From: an uncultured Prevotellaceae bacterium
GTDB taxonomy: Bacteria > Bacteroidota > Bacteroidia > Bacteroidales > Bacteroidaceae
Length of the DNA stretch: 64,000 nucleotides
NCBI GenBank assembly: GCA_900316505.1
Contig: ONDH01000002.1
Span: 1-64,000 of the forward strand
Reading direction: 5' to 3'
Shown here in pieces: positions 57,976 through 64,000 of this stretch. Each line of letters opens with the position of its first letter. Position 1 is the first letter of the stretch. The position numbers were made by a program, and so were the translations under genes. The notes beneath the pieces were generated by a model. The model made no database searches. It had not been told where the DNA came from and saw only the letters and a list, made by a program, of their open reading frames with translations.

Positions 57976-59712
57976 TTACAATCCCAAGTCCTTCTTGATG
58001 GCATCCACCTTAGCAGCAGCCTCGGCAGTGGCAGCAGGATAGCACTTCGGACACTCCATCTCGCCCTTCACCTCCACATAGAACTTAATCTTAGGTTCGG
58101 TGCCTGATGGACGCACAGAAATCTTGGTGCCGTCAGCAGTGAACCACTGGAGCACGTTGCTGGTGGCTGGCATGTCAAGTGCAGATTCCTTGCCGTCGCA
58201 CACCTGCTTCAGCGTCTTGTAGTCCTTCACGCACACCACAGGGCTGCCACCCAGCGATGCAGGAGGATTCTTACGGAAGTCTTCCATCATCTGCTTGATT
58301 TCGTCAGCACCGCTCTTACCAGGCTTCGTCACACTGATGGCATTCTGATAAGCAAAGCCATAGTCGAGGTAAATCTTCATGAGCAGGTCATACAGCGTCA
58401 TGCCGTTATCCTTTGCCCATGCAGCAATCTCGCAGAGCAAACAGATGGAAGCAGGGCTGTCCTTGTCGCGCACCTTGTCAAATGGGAGGTAGCCAAATGA
58501 TTCCTCACCTCCGCCAATATACTTCTTCACGCCCTCAGAGAGCTTGATTTCACGTGCAATCCACTTAAAGCCAGTATAGACGTCACGAATCTCCACGTTG
58601 TTGCGCTTAGCGATTTCAGCGATGGTCTCCGTTGTCACGATGGTCTTCACCATGAACTCGTTGCCCTTCAGCTGACCCAGCTTCTTCTTGTTCTCAATAA
58701 TATAGTAAGAGAGCATCAGCGCTGTCTGGTTACCATTCAGGATGCACCACTCGCCCTTAGGATCACGGCACACCACAGCCAGACGGTCTGCATCAGGATC
58801 AGAAGCCAGCACGAGGTCAGCATTCAGCTTGGTGCCCAACTTCATGCCCAGCGTCATCGCCTCAGAGTTCTCAGGGTTAGGAGAAACCACTGTTGGGAAG
58901 TTGCCGTCAATCACCATCTGCTCCTTCACCACGTTGATGTTCTGGAAGCCCCAAGTGCGCAGAGCGGCAGGGATAATCACGCGGCCTGTTCCGTGCAGCG
59001 GAGAATAAACGATACAAAGATCCTTCTGACGGTTAATCACATCTTGGTCAATCAGCGCCTCATGCACAGCGTTCAGATAGTCGATATCCATCTCACCACC
59101 GATAATCTGGATGAGGTCATTGTTAGGCGTGAACTTCACTTGGTCAATCGTCACCTTGTTCACCTCATCAATGATGCCCGTGTCATGTGGAGCCAGCACC
59201 TGTGCACCATCGTCCCAATAAGCCTTGTAACCGTTATACTCGCGTGGGTTGTGGCTGGCTGTGATGTTCACACCTGCCTGAGCACCCAACTGACGGATAG
59301 CAAATGAAATCTCAGGAGTAGGACGAAGGCTCTCGAAGAGATAAGCCTTAATGCCATTAGCCGAGAAGATGTCAGCCACGGTCTCAGCAAAAAGGCGAGA
59401 GTTGTTGCGGCAGTCATGACCCACCACAACACTGATGTCCTTCTTGCCAGCGAATGCCTTGTTGATATAGTTGGCAAAGCCTTGAGTGGCCATACCTACA
59501 ATATACTTGTTCATGCGGTTGGTGCCCGCACCCATGATACCGCGCAAACCGCCAGTACCAAACTCCAGATTCTGATAAAATGCGTCGATGAGGGCAGTCT
59601 TGTCCTCTGCATCGAGCATAGCCTTCACTTCAGCCTGTGTCTCGGCGTCAAAAGCGGGAGAAAGCCACTTCTGAGCCTCAGCCGTACACTGCTTAATCAG
59701 TTCGTTGTCCAT
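57976..59712 (-). CDS. Alpha-D-phosphohexomutase (phosphoglucomutase/phosphomannomutase)
   Basis: A 578-aa four-domain enzyme. The phosphoserine loop is TASHNPREYNG, the metal loop DPDADR, the sugar-binding loop GGGEESFGY, and the C-terminal phosphate-binding loop is RPSGTEPK. It interconverts hexose-1- and hexose-6-phosphate. The length fits the PgcA-like group of about 580 aa, typical in Bacteroidetes. It has its own promoter at 59781-59788. Confidence 0.94.
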   Translation of the reverse strand: MDNELIKQCTAEAQKWLSPAFDAETQAEVKAMLDAEDKTALIDAFYQNLEFGTGGLRGIMGAGTNRMNKYIVGMATQGFANYINKAFAGKKDISVVVGHDCRNNSRLFAETVADIFSANGIKAYLFESLRPTPEISFAIRQLGAQAGVNITASHNPREYNGYKAYWDDGAQVLAPHDTGIIDEVNKVTIDQVKFTPNNDLIQIIGGEMDIDYLNAVHEALIDQDVINRQKDLCIVYSPLHGTGRVIIPAALRTWGFQNINVVKEQMVIDGNFPTVVSPNPENSEAMTLGMKLGTKLNADLVLASDPDADRLAVVCRDPKGEWCILNGNQTALMLSYYIIENKKKLGQLKGNEFMVKTIVTTETIAEIAKRNNVEIRDVYTGFKWIAREIKLSEGVKKYIGGGEESFGYLPFDKVRDKDSPASICLLCEIAAWAKDNGMTLYDLLMKIYLDYGFAYQNAISVTKPGKSGADEIKQMMEDFRKNPPASLGGSPVVCVKDYKTLKQVCDGKESALDMPATSNVLQWFTADGTKISVRPSGTEPKIKFYVEVKGEMECPKCYPAATAEAAAKVDAIKKDLGL

Positions 59713-59758
59713 AATTATTAGAAATGTTTAGTTGTGAGTTGCCTCATAGTTGATGTCA

Positions 59759-59775
59759 AGCCCCACATGTGGGCT
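59759..59775. promoter_or_regulatory. Palindrome in the phosphohexomutase leader
   Basis: The perfect 12-bp palindrome CCCACATGTGGG within AGCC(C)...GGGCT lies just downstream of the -7 box, around the likely transcription start. It could be an operator or an RNA hairpin. Confidence 0.35.
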
Positions 59776-59780
59776 GGTTG

Positions 59781-59788
59781 CAAAGATA
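59781..59788 (-). promoter_or_regulatory. -7 box of the phosphohexomutase gene
   Basis: TATCTTTG on the - strand, 68 bases before the ATG. Confidence 0.6.
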
Positions 59789-60030
59789 AAACAAAAAATC
59801 GAAAACAGAACCATGCTCTCAGTTTTTTTTCTTCTCCACCCCCAAATTCTCACACAAAACGCAGGCAACACCTCCCCAAATGTGGCATTATTTGCACTCA
59901 GCCATCCGGCCAAGCAAGTGGATGGTGTAGCGCCAGCAGTTTTCAATAGTGGCAATCCCCACATGCTCGTTGATGGTGTCTTTCTCAGGTTCTCCAATTC
60001 CTTCCCAACAGTTATTGAGGTATCTCACCC

Positions 60031-60130
60031 ATACAGGTGTCGGTGTCTCACCCATACAGGTGTCGGTGTCTCACTCATACAGGTGTCGGTGTCTCACTCA
60101 TACAGGTGTTGGCGTCTCAACCATACACCC
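60031..60130. repeat. 23-bp tandem repeat, four to five units
   Basis: ATACAGGTGT occurs at 60031, 60054, 60077 and 60100, with a degenerate fifth unit at 60123 (ATACACCC), an exact 23-bp period. The unit ends in GGTGTCTCAC. The surrounding stretch 59789-60206 has no gene. Related to the repeat at 29319-29375. Confidence 0.85.
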
Positions 60131-60206
60131 AACGAGGTCTCTCACACACACCTCATAGCAATTATTGTGATTAGCATAGGCTTCTCAATGAGATAAGTGG
60201 AGAGAA

Positions 60207-60242
60207 AAAGCAGGGGCACTTCGTTTGAAGCACCCCTGCTTT
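60207..60242 (-). terminator. Terminator of the decarboxylase operon
   Basis: AAAGCAGGGG pairs with CCCCTGCTTT, with an inner CTTC/GAAG helix and GTTT loop. On the - strand TTTTTC follows. Confidence 0.88.
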
Positions 60243-60264
60243 ATTATATATATATGTATATCCC

Positions 60265-61437
60265 TTACGAGAGGAAACCGAGCAGGACACCAGCTGCAAC
60301 AGCAGAACCGATGACACCTGCTACATTGGGACCCATAGCGTGCATAAGCAGATAGTTGTGTGGGTCTGCCTTCAAACCTTCGTTCTGCGAGATGCGGGCA
60401 GCCATTGGGACTGCTGACACACCGGCATTACCAATGAGCGGGTTAATCTTCTGGCTCTTCGGGAGGAAGATGTTCATGATGTGAACGAAGATGACACCGC
60501 TGGCAGTTGCCACCACGAATGCACATGCACCGATGATGAAGATGAAGATGGTGTTCCATGTGAGGAACTCAGATGCCTGAGTAGAGCAACCCACGGTGAG
60601 ACCAAGGAGCATCACGATGATGTCGTTGAGGGCACTGCCTGCTGTCTTGGCAAGACGTGTGGTCTTGGTTGACTCCTTGAGGAGGTTACCGAAGAACAAC
60701 ATGCCGAGCAGGGGCAGACCTGACGGAACGATGAACGTGGTGATCAGCAGACCGACAATCGGGAAGAGCATCTTCTCTGTCTGGCTAACCTGACGAGCTG
60801 GCTTCATCTTGATTTGACGCTGCTTCTTGGTGGTGAGCAGTTTCATGATGCCCGGCTGAATCACAGGAACGAGTGCCATGTAGGAGTATGCACACACAGC
60901 AATAGCACCCATGAGGTTAGGACTCAACTTGCTGGAGAGGAAGATGGCGGTAGGACCGTCAGCACCACCGATGATGGCGATACCAGCAGCCTGATTAGGT
61001 TCAAATCCCAGAGCAAGTGCCACCATGTAGGCTCCGAAGATACCAAACTGGGCAGCAGCACCAATGAGCATAAGTTTCGGATTGGCAATCAGCGCCGAGA
61101 AATCGGTCATTGCACCAATACCCAAGAAGATGAGAGGAGGATACCATCCCTGGCGCACACCCTGATAGAAGATGTTGAGCACGGAATTATCCTCGTAGAG
61201 ACCTATCTCAAGACCAGCATCCTTGAAGGGAATATTTCCCAAGATGATGCCGAGACCAATCGGAATGAGAAGCAGCGGCTCGAAATCCTTGGCAATAGCA
61301 AGCCAGATGAAGAAGGCACCCACAGCAATCATGATGATGTTTGCCCACTCCACATTGGCAAAGCCTGTGTATGTCAGGAAATCCAGAAGCTTCGTTCCGA
61401 TGAAGTCCATTGTAGAAACACTTTCGAGTAACATCAT
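60265..61437 (-). CDS. mmdB: Na+-translocating decarboxylase beta subunit
   Basis: A 390-aa membrane protein with about nine helices. The signatures GADGPTAIFLSSKL and NAGVSAVPMAARISQ identify the OadB/MmdB/GcdB family; the first contains the aspartate essential for Na+ transport. It decarboxylates carboxybiotin and pumps Na+ out. Downstream of a biotin carrier, an OadG-like subunit and a propionyl-CoA-type carboxyltransferase, it most likely acts on methylmalonyl-CoA. It ends the operon. The true start could be an internal ATG (MDFIGTK) nine codons in. Confidence 0.92.
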   Translation of the reverse strand: MMLLESVSTMDFIGTKLLDFLTYTGFANVEWANIIMIAVGAFFIWLAIAKDFEPLLLIPIGLGIILGNIPFKDAGLEIGLYEDNSVLNIFYQGVRQGWYPPLIFLGIGAMTDFSALIANPKLMLIGAAAQFGIFGAYMVALALGFEPNQAAGIAIIGGADGPTAIFLSSKLSPNLMGAIAVCAYSYMALVPVIQPGIMKLLTTKKQRQIKMKPARQVSQTEKMLFPIVGLLITTFIVPSGLPLLGMLFFGNLLKESTKTTRLAKTAGSALNDIIVMLLGLTVGCSTQASEFLTWNTIFIFIIGACAFVVATASGVIFVHIMNIFLPKSQKINPLIGNAGVSAVPMAARISQNEGLKADPHNYLLMHAMGPNVAGVIGSAVAAGVLLGFLS

Positions 61438-61474
61438 AGTTGTTTACAATTTGAATGATCCATTGACTATTTTG

Positions 61475-61903
61475 TTACGCGATAGTGATAAGGATGGCGC
61501 CTTCCATCACGGTCTCGCCACGCTGAACCTTCACTTCCTGAACCTTACCGTCGCGGTCGGCATCGATGTTGTTCTCCATCTTCATGGCTTCGAGCACAAC
61601 AACGGTTTCGCCCTTCTTAACTGCCTGACCGACAGTGACCTTGATGTCGTTGATGGTACCTGGCAGCGGTGCGCGAACGGCAGATACACCTGCCTCGACT
61701 GCTTCGAGCTTCTCTTTTGGAGCCTCAACAGTCTTGACGGGAGCAGCCACAGCACGTACGACTGGCTTGGGCTGAGCAACAGGCTTTTCGAGTTCCACCT
61801 CGAACTCGATACCGTTCACTTCAACTTTTGCGATGTTCTCTTCAATGCCGTTGATTTTCACATTGTAAGGAGCACCCTTTATCTTATAATTATATTCTTT
61901 CAT
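61475..61903 (-). CDS. mmdC: Biotin carrier subunit of the decarboxylase
   Basis: A 142-aa protein with an Ala/Pro/Val-rich linker (about residues 40-70) and a C-terminal biotinyl domain. The biotinylated lysine is K108 in AMKMEN. It carries CO2 between the carboxyltransferase and the beta subunit. It lies 37 bases before mmdB and 15 after the OadG-like gene, in the usual order for this complex. Confidence 0.93.
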   Translation of the reverse strand: MKEYNYKIKGAPYNVKINGIEENIAKVEVNGIEFEVELEKPVAQPKPVVRAVAAPVKTVEAPKEKLEAVEAGVSAVRAPLPGTINDIKVTVGQAVKKGETVVVLEAMKMENNIDADRDGKVQEVKVQRGETVMEGAILITIA

Positions 61904-61918
61904 GTTGTTTTTGATGTT

Positions 61919-62908
61919 TTAGTTTGCTTGATGATGCTGTGGAGTGACACGAAGTTCGTGGCTCTTGTCTGCCCACGTGGTTTGAGTCTGATTGATGGTC
62001 AGGATGCCTGACTCAAGGTCGTGCGTGCCACCAAAGTACTCGTGGAGTGCCAAACCGATAACGGCTGCATAAGTCTCCATGTCGATACCCTTGGTTTCAG
62101 TGGTACCCTGCTTGGCCATTTCAACCACACGAACAGCCTGCTCATGAATGGCACGGATGGCACGAACTCGAGCCAGCTTGGCAGCACGGTTCATTGCCCA
62201 ACCAAAGATGTGGAAGAACACGAACAACAGGATGAGACATGAGAACACCACACCCATACACATGAGCGTCATAGCTATGCCGTGGGGGTCTTTCTCCTTG
62301 AACTCCTTGATCTTGTCGTTGCTGAAGGCAACATTGGGAGCGTTAGGAGTCACCTTGTCTGCTTCCAGCACCTGCCACTGAGCATCCTTGACACGTGCGT
62401 AGCTGGAACCAGCCGGAAGGGCTTCCACACGCACTGAGTCGAGCAAGTCAACTGCATTGCCATCGAAGAAATAAATGGTGAAAGGTTCACCAACAGGAAG
62501 TGTGAAGTTCAGGTGAAGCGTACCACGATTCACGTGGCCATCAGCAAAGAATGTGATGCGTTGCTTGGCAGCAAGCGATGTACGCGGGTCTCCTGCAGGA
62601 ATGAGCGACATGAGCTTTTCACGCTCAGGCGCTGACATAGTCTTGTCAAGCACAGCCGGATTGATGGTGAGGAAACAGTTTCTTATGTCATGAGTAGAAT
62701 AAGAAATGTTCTCAATCTCAATCCATGAGGTTGGCTGACCATATTCATCCACATAGCTTGCCTGCTGCTCGCACGTCTTGGTGGAATCACCTTGACAGCA
62801 TGCAGGAGTGTAAACATAGACTTCGTTGAGCTTGAAGTCGTGTGCGCCCTGTGCGAATGCGGCAGATGAAGCGATGAGGAATGAAATAACTGATAATATC
62901 TTTCTCAT
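61919..62908 (-). CDS. OadG-like subunit with N-terminal exported domain
   Basis: A 329-aa protein. It has a signal peptide (ISFLIASSAAFAQ), then an extracytoplasmic region of about 190 residues (FKLNEVYVYTP, SWIEIENIS) that resembles a lamin-tail-like beta-sandwich. A membrane helix (MTLMCMGVVFSCLILLFVFF) and a cytoplasmic tail follow. The helix and tail match OadG/MmdD, the small anchor subunit that joins the carboxyltransferase to the membrane and is normally under 120 residues. The extra domain is seen in Bacteroidales but its purpose is unknown. It is located directly between the mmdA and mmdC genes. Confidence 0.85.
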   Translation of the reverse strand: MRKILSVISFLIASSAAFAQGAHDFKLNEVYVYTPACCQGDSTKTCEQQASYVDEYGQPTSWIEIENISYSTHDIRNCFLTINPAVLDKTMSAPEREKLMSLIPAGDPRTSLAAKQRITFFADGHVNRGTLHLNFTLPVGEPFTIYFFDGNAVDLLDSVRVEALPAGSSYARVKDAQWQVLEADKVTPNAPNVAFSNDKIKEFKEKDPHGIAMTLMCMGVVFSCLILLFVFFHIFGWAMNRAAKLARVRAIRAIHEQAVRVVEMAKQGTTETKGIDMETYAAVIGLALHEYFGGTHDLESGILTINQTQTTWADKSHELRVTPQHHQAN

Positions 62909-62913
62909 AATGC

Positions 62914-64000
62914 TTACAATGGAATATTACCGTGCTTCTTAGCAGGATTGGTAAGTGACTTGTTGGCCAGCTGCTCGAGGGCGCGGATGACGCGGAAACG
63001 AGTGTTGCGTGGCTCGATGACATCGTCGATGTAGCCGTACTTGGCTGCCTGATAAGGATTGGCGAAGAGCTTAGAGTATTCCTCCTCCTTCTCGGCGATG
63101 AATGCCTTGGCATCACCACCCTCTTCCTTAATCTGCTTAGCCTCACGGGCATAGAGCACTGCGGCAGCACCGCTGGCACCCATCACAGCGATTTCAGCTG
63201 ATGGCCATGCGTAGTTGATGTCGCCACGCAGTTGCTTACAAGACATCACGATGTGAGAACCGCCGTAAGACTTGCGGAGGGTGACGGTCACCTTTGGCAC
63301 AGTTGCCTCTCCGTAAGCGTAGAGGAGCTTAGCACCATGCAGGATGACGGCGTTGTACTCCTGACCTGTTCCAGGAAGGAAGCCTGGCACATCCACGAAG
63401 CTGACAATTGGGATGTTGAAGGCATCGCAGAAACGGACGAAACGCGCACCCTTACGAGAAGCGTTGCAGTCGAGCACACCAGCGAACTTAGAAGGCTGGT
63501 TGGCAACGATACCTACCGAACGGCCATTGAAACGAGCGAAACCGACAATGATGTTCTGCGCATAGCGTGGCTGCACCTCGAAGAACTCGCCGTTATCGAC
63601 TGTAGCGGCAATGACCTTGTACATATCGTATGCCTGGTTTGGATTGTCAGGAATGATTTCGTTGAGTGAATCCTCCAAACGGTCGATTGGGTCTGTGCAT
63701 TCCACACGTGGAGTCTCCTCCTGGTTGTTCTGAGGAATGTAAGAGATGAGTTGCTGAATCATCGCCATCGCCTCTTCCTCAGTAGAAGCTGTGAAGTGAG
63801 TCACACCAGACTTGGTAGAGTGAACAGAAGCACCACCAAGGCTCTCCTGATCCACATCCTCACCTGTCACAGTCTTCACCACAGCAGGACCTGTGAGGAA
63901 CATGAACGAGGTGTTCTCCATCATGAGCGTGAAGTCGGTCAATGCAGGAGAATATACAGCACCACCGGCACAAGGACCGAAGATACCTGAAATCTGAGGA
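62914..64000 (-). CDS. mmdA: Carboxyltransferase subunit (methylmalonyl-CoA decarboxylase alpha), partial
   Basis: The 5' part is cut by the window edge. The frame is open through 64000, where ISGIFGPCAGGAVYSPALTD can be read, so the TTG at 63942 is not the real start. The visible 360 residues are the acyl-CoA carboxyltransferase fold: PCAGGAVYSPA is the first oxyanion region, FVDVPGFLPGTGQEY the second and KSYGGSHIVMSCK follows. Such subunits take CO2 from methylmalonyl-CoA and give it to biotin, leaving propionyl-CoA. A propionyl-CoA carboxylase beta subunit is nearly the same in sequence; the downstream OadG/biotin/beta genes favour the decarboxylase. Confidence 0.92.
   Translation of the reverse strand, partial: PQISGIFGPCAGGAVYSPALTDFTLMMENTSFMFLTGPAVVKTVTGEDVDQESLGGASVHSTKSGVTHFTASTEEEAMAMIQQLISYIPQNNQEETPRVECTDPIDRLEDSLNEIIPDNPNQAYDMYKVIAATVDNGEFFEVQPRYAQNIIVGFARFNGRSVGIVANQPSKFAGVLDCNASRKGARFVRFCDAFNIPIVSFVDVPGFLPGTGQEYNAVILHGAKLLYAYGEATVPKVTVTLRKSYGGSHIVMSCKQLRGDINYAWPSAEIAVMGASGAAAVLYAREAKQIKEEGGDAKAFIAEKEEEYSKLFANPYQAAKYGYIDDVIEPRNTRFRVIRALEQLANKSLTNPAKKHGNIPL

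Noticed and set aside
59750..60196. 148-aa open frame over the 23-bp repeats
   Set aside because: The 23-bp period breaks the frame pattern, composition is unlike the neighbours, and no start signal is present.

Overview
The window looks like a chromosomal segment of a Bacteroidales bacterium, most likely Prevotella or a close relative from an animal gut or mouth. The evidence is the promoter style (TAnnTTTG at -7 with TTTG about 19-20 bases upstream, seen before many genes), secreted proteins with Bacteroidetes-type lipoprotein signals, lineage-typical genes (RNA polymerase omega next to a DUF4293 protein, DUF5063, DUF5715, HU-HIG type HU proteins, GH77 with starch-binding domains), and a methylmalonyl-CoA decarboxylase operon of the kind used in succinate-to-propionate fermentation. 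I see no rRNA, CRISPR array, prophage or insertion sequence.

Layout. 0-1 kb: a HEPN/MNT toxin-antitoxin-like pair whose HEPN gene is frameshifted. 1.3-9.6 kb: a clostripain-like lipoprotein protease, DUF5063 + 3'-5' exonuclease + RlmI-like methyltransferase, uvrB, and bamD-rpoZ-DUF4293. 9.7-12.2 kb: two convergent tRNA clusters (5 genes on +, 9 on -) separated by about 0.6 kb with 66-bp and 26-bp tandem repeats. 12.3-17.8 kb: a 1825-aa alpha-2-macroglobulin-like protein. 17.9-21.4 kb: an operon of a galacturonokinase-like GHMP kinase, a sugar nucleotidyltransferase and a UDP-glucuronate 4-epimerase, interrupted by a four-helix-bundle gene with inverted flanking arms. 21.4-29.2 kb: a remnant of a STAS-domain gene and a 2424-aa two-module NRPS ending in a reductase domain. 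29.2-34.4 kb: HU protein, an orphan membrane protein between inverted repeats, gene remnants, two extremely cysteine-rich lipoproteins, a DUF2442 protein and a candidate small RNA. 34.7-38.3 kb: malQ and a DUF5715 protein. 38.3-45.8 kb: a double sensor kinase in one reading frame, a Na+/solute symporter and a C5 DNA methyltransferase, closely packed on -. 45.9-53.9 kb: MATE exporter and FAD oxidoreductase (-), then dnaX, trmB, mrp and a RluA-family synthase (+). 54-57.8 kb: porin, SstT and exported arginine deiminase (-). 58-59.7 kb: phosphohexomutase. 60.3 kb to the right edge: mmdB, mmdC, an OadG-like subunit and mmdA (cut by the edge).

How the genes work together. The sugar genes would activate a free uronic acid to its UDP form and interconvert UDP-GalA and UDP-GlcA, a salvage route resembling that of plants. 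The NRPS has the order C-A-PCP-C-A-PCP-R and should release an N-capped dipeptide aldehyde or a cyclised derivative. The porin, SstT and arginine deiminase suggest amino-acid acquisition. The decarboxylase operon couples methylmalonyl-CoA decarboxylation to Na+ export, which may power SstT and the symporter. The strongest candidates for undescribed biology are the two CxxC-repeat lipoproteins, the uronate kinase operon with its inserted four-helix-bundle cassette, the fused double sensor kinase and the NRPS with its truncated regulator.
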